A stretch of DNA of 64,000 bases from Dubosiella muris (lineage in GTDB: Bacteria > Bacillota_I > Bacilli_A > Erysipelotrichales > Erysipelotrichaceae): contig NZ_SRYG01000007.1 of NCBI RefSeq assembly GCF_004793885.1, positions 41,601 through 105,600 on the forward strand. The letters are read 5' to 3'. The translations under genes were made by a program, and so were the position numbers. The notes under the pieces were generated by a model. That model was given only the letters and a program-made list of their open reading frames with translations. It did not search any database and was not told where the DNA came from. Each line of letters opens with the position of its first letter. Within the stretch, counting starts at the first letter, position 1. Below, piece after piece: positions 1 to 7,878 of this stretch.

Positions 1-1413
1 AATTTGCGAACCGCCCTGTTCGAATATTTGATCGCGAAACACGATGGCGGCGACTTCCTGCTACGAATCGAGGACACCGATCAGGAGCGGCAAGTCGAAG
101 GCGCCGAGGAAATGATTTACAAAACATTGAAAGAATGCGGCTTGAACTGGGACGAAGGACCGGATATCGGCGGCGACTTTGGCCCTTACGTGCAAAGCGA
201 ACGTCTGCCGATGTACAAAGGCTACGCCGAAGAGCTCATCAAGCTGGGCGGCGCCCATTACTGCTTCTGCTCCGAGGAGGAAATCCAGGCCCAGCGCGAG
301 GAAGCGGAAAGCCTTGGCCTCTCGTTTAAATTCGAAGACCCTTGCAAGCATTTGTCCGCCGAGGAAATCCAGGCCAAACTGGACGCCGGCGAGCCTTACG
401 TCATCCGCCAGACGATCAAAAACGTCGGTGAAACGTCGTTCGAAGACGAAGTATACGGCCACATCGAATTTGACGGCGACCTTCTTGACGAGCAGATTCT
501 CATCAAATCGGATGGATTCCCGACGTACAATTTTGCCAACATCATCGACGACCACCAGATGCAGATCTCGCACGTGGTTCGCGGCAACGAGTACTTGTCG
601 TCGACGCCGAAATACAATTTGATTTACGACGCCTATGGCTGGGAAAGACCGCGCTATGTCCATGTGCCACCGGTGATGAAAGACGAGCATCACAAGCTTT
701 CCAAGCGCAACGGCGACGCCAGCTTCCAGGATCTTGTCGCCAAAGGCTACTTGCCGGAAGCCATCATCAACTATCTGGCGCTGCTTGGCTGGTCGCCGGA
801 AACCGAACAAGAAATTTACTCGCTCGACGAGCTGATCGACCAGTTCAAAATTTCCCGGATCTCGAAATCGCCCGCGATCTTCGATATCGACAAGCTGACC
901 TGGATGAATGGCATGTATTTGCGCGCGATGGACGAAGACACGTATTTTGAAACCGTCCGTCCGTATTTGGAAAAAGCCATCCATGGCGACTACGATTTGC
1001 GGGAAATCGCCAAGATCATCCAGCCGCGCATCGACCATCTCGATCAAATCGCGGATTCCGTCGATTTCTTTGACGAGCTCGTTGAATACGATTTGGAAAT
1101 GTACAAGCACAAAAAAATGAAAACGACGAAAGAAATCGCCCTCAAGTCGCTTTACGCGGTCAAAGACGCGCTGATTGCCCAGGAAGACTGGTCCAGCGAG
1201 CAATCCATCCACGAAACGCTGCTGGCCTTGCCAAAACAGCTGGAAATGAAAAACGGCCAGGTGCTCTGGCCTGTCCGCACCGCTTTGACAGGAAAACAAT
1301 TCACTCCGGGCGGCGCGATTGAAATCGCGTATATTCTCGGTCAGGACGAGGCGCTTCGCCGCATTCAAATCGGCATCGACCGTCTTGAACTCGATTTAGA
1401 TCAACCGGCTTAA
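1..1413 (+). CDS. gltX: Glutamate--tRNA ligase, 5'-truncated by window edge
   Basis: Class I aminoacyl-tRNA synthetase that charges tRNA-Glu in the cytoplasm. The reading frame is open from base 1. The first visible residues, NLRTALFEYLIAKH then LLRIEDTDQER, match the start of the catalytic Rossmann domain just after the HIGH-type motif, so the true start lies upstream and the TTG at base 4 is not an initiation codon. The KMSKS-type loop is seen as KLSKRNGD at about residue 233, and the C-terminal anticodon-binding helical domain follows up to LELDLDQPA. About 470 residues remain out of a usual 480-500. A strong hairpin terminator overlaps its stop codon. Whether tRNA-Gln is also charged (non-discriminating form) cannot be judged here. 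Confidence 0.95.
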   Translation, partial: NLRTALFEYLIAKHDGGDFLLRIEDTDQERQVEGAEEMIYKTLKECGLNWDEGPDIGGDFGPYVQSERLPMYKGYAEELIKLGGAHYCFCSEEEIQAQREEAESLGLSFKFEDPCKHLSAEEIQAKLDAGEPYVIRQTIKNVGETSFEDEVYGHIEFDGDLLDEQILIKSDGFPTYNFANIIDDHQMQISHVVRGNEYLSSTPKYNLIYDAYGWERPRYVHVPPVMKDEHHKLSKRNGDASFQDLVAKGYLPEAIINYLALLGWSPETEQEIYSLDELIDQFKISRISKSPAIFDIDKLTWMNGMYLRAMDEDTYFETVRPYLEKAIHGDYDLREIAKIIQPRIDHLDQIADSVDFFDELVEYDLEMYKHKKMKTTKEIALKSLYAVKDALIAQEDWSSEQSIHETLLALPKQLEMKNGQVLWPVRTALTGKQFTPGGAIEIAYILGQDEALRRIQIGIDRLELDLDQPA

Positions 1414-1429
1414 ACCGGTTTTTCTTTTT
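1403..1429 (+). terminator. Intrinsic terminator of gltX
   Basis: A 6-bp AACCGG/CCGGTT stem (1403-1408 and 1415-1420) with a 6-nt loop is followed by TTTCTTTTT. The stem includes the gltX stop codon region. Confidence 0.75.
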
Positions 1430-1445
1430 AGAAAGGAGCTCTTTT

Positions 1446-2249
1446 ATGGATATGAGCGCACTCCCCTCTTTACTCATCAAGCTTGCCTATTCCGGGCTGA
1501 TCGTCTTTCTCTCGTTTTTGATTGGGCCGAAAATCAAACGCATCATTGAAAAATGCGCTAAAAACCCGACCGAGATGGGCGCCATGACCTTCATCGGCTC
1601 CCTTTGCTCCATCGGGACGAAAACACTTGGCATCATCGTCGCCCTCGGTCAAATGGGCGTCGATACAACCGTGATCGTCGGCGCGTTTTCCGCATTGGGC
1701 CTTGGCATTTCCCTGGCCCTCAAAAACAACATGGCCAACGTCGCGGGCGGCTTGCAAATTATTTTGACCAAGCCATTCGCGGTCGGCAACTACATCTCGA
1801 TTGGAACCAACGAAGGCACGGTGACGAAAATCGAAACGATGTTCACGACGCTGGTCACCTACGCGGGACAAGAAGTCATCATTCCCAACGCCCAATGCGT
1901 TTCCGAGATCATTGTCAACTACTCCCGCGAGCCTTACCGTCGCATGGCGATCGCTTTGCCCGTCCCGCTGGACACCGATGTCGAGGCGTTTCAAGCGAGT
2001 CTGAACACGTTGATGAAAGACGATCCGCGCGTGCTCAAGGATCCGGCGCCGCATTGCGCCCTCACTTCGTTTTCCGCCAGCGGCCAGGGCATCGTCGTGA
2101 CCGCCTACGCCTACACGCTTCCCGAGTTGTACTGGGACGTCTTGTACGACCTCAATTTGGCTTTTCAGAAAAAAAGACTCGCCCAGGGCGTTTCCCAGCC
2201 TTACGAGTCCATTCAAATCATAGCAGATCCAGCCAGGCAAACGCTTTAA
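1446..2249 (+). CDS. MscS-family small-conductance mechanosensitive channel
   Basis: Inner-membrane channel that releases solutes on hypo-osmotic shock. The 267-residue length is typical of minimal MscS proteins. Two N-terminal membrane segments (about residues 8-27 and 47-68) precede the pore helix, seen as a Gly/Ala-rich run (IVGAFSALGLGISLALKN, about 78-95) and followed by NMANVAGGLQI. The beta domain (GNYISIGTNEGTVTKIE, VIIPNAQCVSEIIVNYS) is the conserved MscS core. The start is supported by GAAAGGAG just upstream. The gene lies after the gltX terminator. Its last 32 bases overlap the 3' end of the convergent HAD phosphatase gene. Confidence 0.9.
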   Translation: MDMSALPSLLIKLAYSGLIVFLSFLIGPKIKRIIEKCAKNPTEMGAMTFIGSLCSIGTKTLGIIVALGQMGVDTTVIVGAFSALGLGISLALKNNMANVAGGLQIILTKPFAVGNYISIGTNEGTVTKIETMFTTLVTYAGQEVIIPNAQCVSEIIVNYSREPYRRMAIALPVPLDTDVEAFQASLNTLMKDDPRVLKDPAPHCALTSFSASGQGIVVTAYAYTLPELYWDVLYDLNLAFQKKRLAQGVSQPYESIQIIADPARQTL

Positions 2250-3057
2250 GGATCCCGTCTTCTTCCAGGTCGGCTGTCACCCAGTCGGCCTTTTCCTTCA
2301 CCGCCGGTCTGGCGTTGCCCATCGCGATCGCGACACCGGCGCGCTCAAACATGCAAAAGTCGTTTTCTCCATCGCCAATGGCCGCCGTGTCCGAAGCCAA
2401 AACGCCAAAGTAGCGGTTGACGAGGTCCATGCCGGTCGCCTTCGAAATGCCCCGGCAGCCGATTTCCCCGCTTTCAGGTCCCAGTGGGGCGAAGGTCGCC
2501 CGGATCAAGTCGAATTCATCGCGAAGATCCGCTTCGATTTCCCGATACGGCTTCTTCGTTTCCAAAAAGCTGATTTTTGAAATCGGCTTGGCGAAAATCT
2601 CCTTCGGATCCAGCTCTTCCACGCTGTTGTAAAACAACGTCATTCCATGCGTCCGGGCCTGTTTTTCATCCAGTCCCGCGCACACCTGCTCGCAGCGCGC
2701 CTTCATCGCCCGCTTGGTCATGGCGTCGCCAAACACACCAAGGCGGCTTTCGTAGACGGCCGGAATGGCGTGTTCGTTTAAATACGCGGCCAGCCGATGG
2801 ATTTGCGCCTGGGAAAAATGCCCATCAAACAGCAGCTTGTCCTTGACAAGAACCGTTCCGCCCGCACCGGCGATGATCGCGTCGTAATCAATTTTTTTCA
2901 AATCGCCATAAATCTCGACGAGCTGCCTTCCGGTGCATAAAACGATTTTATGTCCGTTGGCTTGCGCCTGCTCAATGGCGCGAAACGCGGAAGCGGGAAC
3001 GTAGCCCTCATGGTGGAACAGCGTCCCGTCCGCGTCCAAATAAATGATTTTTTCCAT
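2218..3057 (-). CDS. Cof-type HAD-superfamily phosphatase
   Basis: Predicted soluble sugar-phosphate or nucleotide phosphatase of the HAD IIB (Cof) group. Motif I is the N-terminal DADGTLFHHEG, with nucleophile D9 and acid D11. The CTGR segment and the C-terminal GDGENDFCMFERAG (motif IV, metal-binding) complete the fold, and the central part is the IIB cap. The ATG at 3057 is chosen because GGAGGAGA lies directly upstream. An earlier in-frame ATG at 3072 falls inside that ribosome-binding site. The protein has 279 residues, close to family norm. The substrate is not predictable from sequence. Its 3' end overlaps the convergent channel gene. Confidence 0.85.
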   Translation of the reverse strand: MEKIIYLDADGTLFHHEGYVPASAFRAIEQAQANGHKIVLCTGRQLVEIYGDLKKIDYDAIIAGAGGTVLVKDKLLFDGHFSQAQIHRLAAYLNEHAIPAVYESRLGVFGDAMTKRAMKARCEQVCAGLDEKQARTHGMTLFYNSVEELDPKEIFAKPISKISFLETKKPYREIEADLRDEFDLIRATFAPLGPESGEIGCRGISKATGMDLVNRYFGVLASDTAAIGDGENDFCMFERAGVAIAMGNARPAVKEKADWVTADLEEDGILKAFAWLDLL

Positions 3058-3112
3058 CCTTCTCTCCTCCAAAATCCCTTTTTCGTCTCCGCTTTTATTT
3101 TACCTTATTTCC

Positions 3113-3148
3113 AAAGAAAAACGCGAAAGAGTAAAAATTCTTTCGCGT
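3113..3148 (-). terminator. Terminator after sialate O-acetylesterase gene
   Basis: A 10-bp perfect stem ACGCGAAAGA/TCTTTCGCGT (3121-3130 and 3139-3148) is followed on the minus strand by TTTTCTTT. It ends the GH1-esterase operon. Confidence 0.85.
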
Positions 3149-3153
3149 GCTCT

Positions 3154-4596
3154 TTATTCGATTTCGATTTGAAACGGAAACATCGGCAGCCCCAACGCGT
3201 TCCATGTGAGGCATTCCGGGTCGTTTTGCCAGGCGTAGGAAATCGTATGCGCCTTCCCCGCCACGCGTGCGATCCCTTCGCGAATCGGCGCCTCGATCGT
3301 TTGATCGTCGACGCAAAGCCGGATGGATCCCTGGTCGATGTTTTCAAAAACAAGCTCGACGTTTTCCTCGCCATGCCGCCATAGGCGCAGCTTCGGATAC
3401 AAGGCCCGGAGCGCGGGATCGTAAAAAACGCGGCTGACAAGCTGCCCGAGCCGGGTGCCCACGACTTGCTTGTTCGTTGGATGGATATTGTACGAGTCGC
3501 CTTGGTCGAGCGTGCAAATCAAATCGACGTTCGGCTTGGCCAAAGCCTGCATCGCCTGCGCCTGCCGCAAGATCGGCCAGGTTTCGACGTACGTTTCCTC
3601 TTTATATCCTGGAAGCTGGACGAGAAAGAACGGCACATTGGCCCCTAGCGTGTGGCGCCATTCGTCAATGAGCGTGCCGAGCAAATGCTCGTACTGCCAC
3701 GCCGATTTCGCGTCTTCCTCGCCCTGATACCACCAAACCGCCTTGAAGGGCCGGTTCAGCACCTGCCGCAGCATCGTGTCGCGCAATCCGCCCGGACGGC
3801 CAAAGTCCTTTTTTCCTTTCGGTCCCGGCCATGGCGTGTGGCCAAGCTCGTGCTTCAGCTGGGAAAGAGAGCGCTCAGGATAGGCGCGCTGGTAGTCGGC
3901 GACCGCCCGCTGGTACGTTTCCAGCTCGTTTTGGTACGCCGCCCGACAGGCGTCCTCCTCGGCTTCGCTTTGCGTTTCCAGCCCGTCCCAATACGGTTCG
4001 TAAAACGCCTGCCGCAGCTCCGGATCTTCCATAAGCGTTTGCTTGCGAATCCAGCAGCTCGCGCTCGTCCCGCCTTTGTAGCAGCCAATCACGCCAAGAG
4101 GCACATCCGTGTGGGTCGCGATTTCCAGCAGGGCGTACAAGGCGACCGCGGAAACGTCCTGAACGTTTTGGGCGTTTAATACGCGCCAGGCCAGCGGCTC
4201 GTCCCGGCCGTCGCCTTCGTATTCGACCTGGGGCACGCCCATCCAGCGAAAATCCTTGCCGTCCGCCGCTTTTCTCGCTTGCTCGTAATGGTCCTCGCTG
4301 CCCAGCGCGAATTCCATATTGGATTGGCCGGCGGCCAAATACAAGTCGCCAATCGCCACGTCGTCGATTTGAATCGTCGTATCCGCGCCAAAAAGCGTGA
4401 GTGTCAGCTGGCGGCCCGCTTCCATCGGCGGCAGCGAAAGCGTCCAGCTTCCCGTTGCGTCGACCAACGTTTTCCCGACCTGGTTTGCCAGCTGCACCGT
4501 GACGGATTCGCCCGGTTCGCCTGTTCCCCATACAAGGATGGGGTGTTGTCGCTGCAAAAGCATGTGATCGCAAAAACCGTCCGCGATTTTCAGCAT
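3154..4596 (-). CDS. Sialate O-acetylesterase family (SGNH-fold) carbohydrate esterase
   Basis: Predicted esterase removing O-acetyl groups from sugars (sialic acid or plant/host glycans). The SASA-domain signature LAAGQSNMEFAL (about residues 87-98) carries the nucleophile serine. WYQGEEDAK and the late NIHPTNKQVVG, with a probable catalytic His, are the other conserved blocks. An N-terminal beta-sandwich-like region (about 1-85) precedes the catalytic domain. There is no signal peptide, so it should act inside the cell on an imported substrate. The gene starts 16 bases after the GH1 gene with AAAGGAAG upstream and shares its operon. Together the two genes suggest uptake and processing of an acetylated glycoside. 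The exact substrate is unknown. Confidence 0.85.
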   Translation of the reverse strand: MLKIADGFCDHMLLQRQHPILVWGTGEPGESVTVQLANQVGKTLVDATGSWTLSLPPMEAGRQLTLTLFGADTTIQIDDVAIGDLYLAAGQSNMEFALGSEDHYEQARKAADGKDFRWMGVPQVEYEGDGRDEPLAWRVLNAQNVQDVSAVALYALLEIATHTDVPLGVIGCYKGGTSASCWIRKQTLMEDPELRQAFYEPYWDGLETQSEAEEDACRAAYQNELETYQRAVADYQRAYPERSLSQLKHELGHTPWPGPKGKKDFGRPGGLRDTMLRQVLNRPFKAVWWYQGEEDAKSAWQYEHLLGTLIDEWRHTLGANVPFFLVQLPGYKEETYVETWPILRQAQAMQALAKPNVDLICTLDQGDSYNIHPTNKQVVGTRLGQLVSRVFYDPALRALYPKLRLWRHGEENVELVFENIDQGSIRLCVDDQTIEAPIREGIARVAGKAHTISYAWQNDPECLTWNALGLPMFPFQIEIE

Positions 4597-4612
4597 ACGT
4601 CTTCCTTCTTTC

Positions 4613-6028
4613 CTATTCTTGCACGAGGTCGAGGTCGTATTCGAATCCGTGGTTGTCGGCCACGTCCTTGAGCCAGCGTCCGGATTTTTTGATCGTGCGG
4701 CTTTGGTCGTTCAAATCCACCGCGATGAATCCGTACCGGTTTTTGTAGGCGTTGTTCCAGCTCCAGCAGTCGAACGCCGTCCAGGCCTGATAGCCAAAGC
4801 AGTTGCTTCCTTCCTGCATCGCTTTGTTCAGCCACGCCAGATGCTCTTCGTAAAAGTCGATGCGGTAATCGTCTTCAATGTGGCCGTTTTCATCGCGGTA
4901 CTTTTCCTCTCCTTCAACGCCCATGCCGTTTTCAGAGATGAACCACTTGATGTTTCCATAGTCGTTTTGGACGTTTTTCGCGATGTCGTAAATGGCTTTC
5001 GGGAAAATTTCCCAGCCGCGGTACGGGTTCATTCGCTTGCCCGGCATGTCGTATTCGGAAAAATACCAATCCGGCATCCAGTTGCCTTCCCGTTTTGTTT
5101 CCGGCGCTTTGACGCGTTTTGGATGATAGTAGTTGACACCTAGAAAATCGACGGTGTTTCGTTTGATCGTATCGAGTTCCTTTTCATCGGTTTGCCACAG
5201 CACGTTGTCTTTTTTCAAAAGATCGACGAGCGCCGGTGGGAACGTTCCATAAACTGCCGGATCCAAAAAAGCCTTGTTAAAGAAATCGTCCGCGAACCGG
5301 GCGGCTTCCAGATCTTCTTTCGATTCGCTGCGTGGATATGCCGGAGTCAAATTCAAGATGATGCCGATTTCACCATCCAGTTTCATGGAGCGGTACGTTT
5401 CGATCGCCTTGGCGGAAGCCAGATTGATATTGAATATGATTTGAACAGCTTCCTTTCCTTTTCCAATCAATTTTGGATAGTGGAACCCGTACAAATATCC
5501 CGCTTCGGGAATGACCATTGGCTCGTTGAACGTGGTCCAGTAGCGCACGTCGTCGCCAAAGCATTCGAACGCCGTCTTGGCGAACTTGGCAAACAAGTCG
5601 ACCACGTGCTTGCTTTCCCATCCGCCGTATTTTTCAAGCAATTCGATTGGCATGTCGAAGTGGTGCAAGTTCATCACCAGGGTAATGCCGTTTTTCTTCG
5701 CCTCGGCGATCACGTCTTTATAAAACTGCACGCCTTCCGGATCTGGCTCGCCGGTTTCCAAATCTTTGATCAGGCGCGTCCACTGGATGCTCGTGCGAAA
5801 CGAGTTCATGCCGACTTGCTTCATGAGCGCGAAATCCTCTTTGTATTTATGGTAAAAATCGCTGGCAACATCTGGACCAACCCCGTTAAAGAAATCGTTT
5901 CTTTGCACGCGATACCAGTAATCCATCACGTTTTCGTGCCGTTTGTTGAACCATCCTTCGCTTTGCGGACCGGACGTGGCGGCACCCCACCAGAAATCGT
6001 CCGGAAATTGTACTTTTTGCTTCTTCAT
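4613..6028 (-). CDS. GH1 glycosidase, probably 6-phospho-beta-glucosidase
   Basis: Cytoplasmic family 1 glycoside hydrolase of 471 residues. The N-terminal FWWGAATSGPQSEG motif, acid/base E169 in TTFNEPMV and nucleophile E366 in ISENGMG are all present. The FNKRHENVMDYWY region resembles the PTS-associated 6-phospho-beta-glucosidase branch, but phospho-specificity is inferred and no PTS gene lies in this operon. The ATG at 6028 is chosen because it aligns with the family N-terminus and has AGAGGA upstream; longer forms would start inside the operator region. It is the first gene of an operon with the esterase and is divergent from the GntR regulator. Confidence 0.9.
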   Translation of the reverse strand: MKKQKVQFPDDFWWGAATSGPQSEGWFNKRHENVMDYWYRVQRNDFFNGVGPDVASDFYHKYKEDFALMKQVGMNSFRTSIQWTRLIKDLETGEPDPEGVQFYKDVIAEAKKNGITLVMNLHHFDMPIELLEKYGGWESKHVVDLFAKFAKTAFECFGDDVRYWTTFNEPMVIPEAGYLYGFHYPKLIGKGKEAVQIIFNINLASAKAIETYRSMKLDGEIGIILNLTPAYPRSESKEDLEAARFADDFFNKAFLDPAVYGTFPPALVDLLKKDNVLWQTDEKELDTIKRNTVDFLGVNYYHPKRVKAPETKREGNWMPDWYFSEYDMPGKRMNPYRGWEIFPKAIYDIAKNVQNDYGNIKWFISENGMGVEGEEKYRDENGHIEDDYRIDFYEEHLAWLNKAMQEGSNCFGYQAWTAFDCWSWNNAYKNRYGFIAVDLNDQSRTIKKSGRWLKDVADNHGFEYDLDLVQE

Positions 6029-6073
6029 TTCATCGTCCTCTTTTCGTTTAAATTGTAAATGGTTTTCAAATAA

Positions 6074-6085
6074 ATGTCTAGACAT
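6074..6085. promoter_or_regulatory. GntR/HutC-type operator, site 1
   Basis: ATGTCTAGACAT is a perfect 12-bp palindrome. GTCTAGAC is the core known for HutC-subfamily regulators such as DasR/NagR. It lies between the divergent GH1 gene and the GntR gene. Confidence 0.75.
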
Positions 6086-6104
6086 ATTTTTTGATTTTTT
6101 CTAT

Positions 6105-6116
6105 TAGTCTAGACAT
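6105..6116. promoter_or_regulatory. GntR/HutC-type operator, site 2
   Basis: TAGTCTAGACAT repeats the GTCTAGAC core. The two site centres are 31 bp apart, about three helical turns, which fits two dimers on one DNA face. This suggests repression of the GH1-esterase operon and autoregulation of the GntR gene. Confidence 0.75.
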
Positions 6117-6172
6117 TTCCTATGGAACCCATATAGAATATACTTAAATTATAATCCAAGGAGGAAAAAACG

Positions 6173-6886
6173 ATGAGCCCAAAATACAAAATGATTTACG
6201 ACGAGCTGAAAGACGCGATTTTAGATGGTGAATACGGGCCGGGCGCCAAGCTGCCGGACGAGATCACGCTTTGTCAAATTTACGCCTGCTCGCGGATGAC
6301 CGTGAAAAAAGCGCTGGATATTTTAGTTGAGGAAGGCATGATTTATCGAAAGCAGGGCCAGGGCAGTTTCGTGCTCAACAAGGCGCTCGCCTCCGATCCG
6401 TACCAGATGGAGGAGTTTCCGATTGGCGGATTCGACCGTACCCGCCACGAGGAAGTCCAGTCGAAAATCCTGGAGTTCAAGCTCAGCTTCGCTTCCAAGG
6501 ACGTGGCGCACGCCTTGCATATCAAGGAAAACGAGCCGGTTTACGATATTTTGCGGTTGCGCCTTTACGACGACGAGCCGTACGTGCTCGAGCATACGTT
6601 CATGCCTGTCAGCCTGATTCCGGGAATTACCGAGGATGTGCTCAACAAGTCGATTTATTCGTATATCGAACACGATCTCAACATGCACATCGCCAGCGCC
6701 CAGCAAACGAGCCGGGCCGACATTTCCAGCGCGCTCGATCACGAAGTGCTTGGCTTGAAGGAAAACGAGCCGGTGCTCGAAGTGGAGCAGATTGCCTATT
6801 TGGACAACGGGATCCCGTTTGAGTACTCATTTTCCCGCCATCGTTACGATAAATTTAAATTCACCTCTTTTTCTTTGCGTCGTTAA
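6173..6886 (+). CDS. GntR-family (HutC/UTRA) transcriptional regulator
   Basis: Sugar-responsive repressor of 237 residues. The N-terminal winged helix (about 5-68) shows the GntR pattern, with LPDEITLC and SRMTVKKALDILVEEGMIYRKQGQGSFV. The C-terminal UTRA effector domain (about 85-230) ends in FEYSFSRHRYDKF, typical of HutC-type members that bind phosphosugars. AAGGAGG precedes the ATG. It is transcribed divergently from the GH1-esterase operon, and two GTCTAGAC operators sit in the shared intergenic region, so it is the likely local repressor. The inducing ligand is unknown; a phosphorylated glucoside or amino sugar is plausible. Confidence 0.9.
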   Translation: MSPKYKMIYDELKDAILDGEYGPGAKLPDEITLCQIYACSRMTVKKALDILVEEGMIYRKQGQGSFVLNKALASDPYQMEEFPIGGFDRTRHEEVQSKILEFKLSFASKDVAHALHIKENEPVYDILRLRLYDDEPYVLEHTFMPVSLIPGITEDVLNKSIYSYIEHDLNMHIASAQQTSRADISSALDHEVLGLKENEPVLEVEQIAYLDNGIPFEYSFSRHRYDKFKFTSFSLRR

Positions 6887-6946
6887 GCGGTCGGATTTGT
6901 ATTTCCGGCGATATTTGTTAAAATAAAACCATTGGAGATCAAATCA

Positions 6947-7570
6947 ATGAGCAAAAAGAAAAAAAATATAAAAAAAAGACGAACCAATTTTCGTTACAAC
7001 GAAAACGATGAACGCACGATTGGCGAAGACATTTTATCGTTTGTCAGCACCTTTCTTGTCGTTTCCATCCTCATCATTCTTGTATCCGCCTTTTTATTCA
7101 AGCCGGCGCTGATTCAAGGACGAAGCATGTACCCGAATTTTCAAAACGGCGACCGCGGCGTTTCCAACGTGATTGGCGTCAGCGTGGAAGGCATCCAGCG
7201 CGGCGATATCGTGCTGGCTAAAACGACCACCGAAAAAGGCGAGCCGACGACGGTCATCAAGCGGGTCATCGGTTTGCCGGGCGAAACGGTCGAATGCAAG
7301 GAAGAGCAAGTGTATATTGACGGAAAGCCGCTGGACGAAAGCGAGTATTTGGACAACGACTACGCCAAAGAGTGGAAAGAGACGAATGGCTATTTCAACT
7401 ACAACTTCGATCCGGTCACCCTTCAGGAAGACGAGTATTTCCTCATGGGCGACAACCGGCCCATCTCGATGGATTCGCGCGATACCGGCCCTTACAAGAA
7501 ATCTTCGATTTTGGCGAAAGACTTCCTTGTCGTCTATCCGTTCGAGCACTTTGGCTATTACGAAAAATAG
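6947..7570 (+). CDS. lepB: Signal peptidase I
   Basis: Membrane-bound serine protease that removes signal peptides from secreted proteins. A basic cytoplasmic N-terminus (KKKKNIKKRR) is followed by one membrane segment (about 31-52). The catalytic serine is S60 in QGRSMYP and the general-base lysine is K105 in TTVIKRVIGLPGE. The box with YFLMGDNRPISMDSRD and a final conserved segment complete the fold. The 207-residue length matches Gram-positive single-membrane-segment enzymes. The ATG at 6947 is used because GGAGA lies 8 nt upstream; the in-frame TTG at 6932 would remove that site. The GIY-YIG gene follows after 3 nt. Confidence 0.92.
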   Translation: MSKKKKNIKKRRTNFRYNENDERTIGEDILSFVSTFLVVSILIILVSAFLFKPALIQGRSMYPNFQNGDRGVSNVIGVSVEGIQRGDIVLAKTTTEKGEPTTVIKRVIGLPGETVECKEEQVYIDGKPLDESEYLDNDYAKEWKETNGYFNYNFDPVTLQEDEYFLMGDNRPISMDSRDTGPYKKSSILAKDFLVVYPFEHFGYYEK

Positions 7571-7573
7571 CCG

Positions 7574-7843
7574 ATGCACTACGTCTACATCGTTCGCTGC
7601 GCCGACGGCACGCTGTATACGGGCTGGACGACCGATCTTGCCAGACGGGTGCGAGCCCACAACGCGCAAAAAGGCGCGAAATACACCCGGCCCCGGACGC
7701 CGGTCATGCTTGTTTACTTTGAAACGTGGGAAGAAAAAGGGATGGCGCTGCGCAGAGAATACGCGATCAAGCAGCTTCCTCGTTCCAAAAAACTCGAACT
7801 TATAAAAAACGGCCCCGTTTTTCCTGTTTCCCGTGTCGAATAG
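7574..7843 (+). CDS. GIY-YIG domain protein (UPF0213 type)
   Basis: Small 89-residue single-domain GIY-YIG protein. The N-terminal YVYIVRCADGTLYTGWT carries the YVYI and YTG parts of the motif. The R-x3-H segment (LARRVRAHN) and the late ALRREYAIKQLPRSKKLELI are typical of the stand-alone YhbQ/YazA group. Family members are putative nucleases of unclear role. The start codon lies 3 nt after lepB, so the two are co-transcribed. The 3' end contains a short AAAACGG/CCGTTTT palindrome inside the coding region. Confidence 0.85.
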   Translation: MHYVYIVRCADGTLYTGWTTDLARRVRAHNAQKGAKYTRPRTPVMLVYFETWEEKGMALRREYAIKQLPRSKKLELIKNGPVFPVSRVE

Positions 7844-7852
7844 ACAAGGAAC

Positions 7853-7878
7853 GGATTAAAACGAAGCCGTTTTTTTAT
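7853..7878 (+). terminator. Probable terminator after lepB-GIY-YIG
   Basis: A short AACGG/CCGTT stem with a roughly 12-nt loop is followed by a T7 run. It lies between two convergent genes, and the stem is modest. Confidence 0.5.

Noticed and set aside
61-1368. Long 435-codon open frame antisense to gltX
   Set aside because: It is a shadow of the high-GC coding strand; gltX motifs are certain on the plus strand.
7800-7822. Hairpin AAAACGG/CCGTTTT as a terminator
   Set aside because: It lies inside the GIY-YIG coding region with a 2-nt loop; the later hairpin at 7853-7878 fits better.
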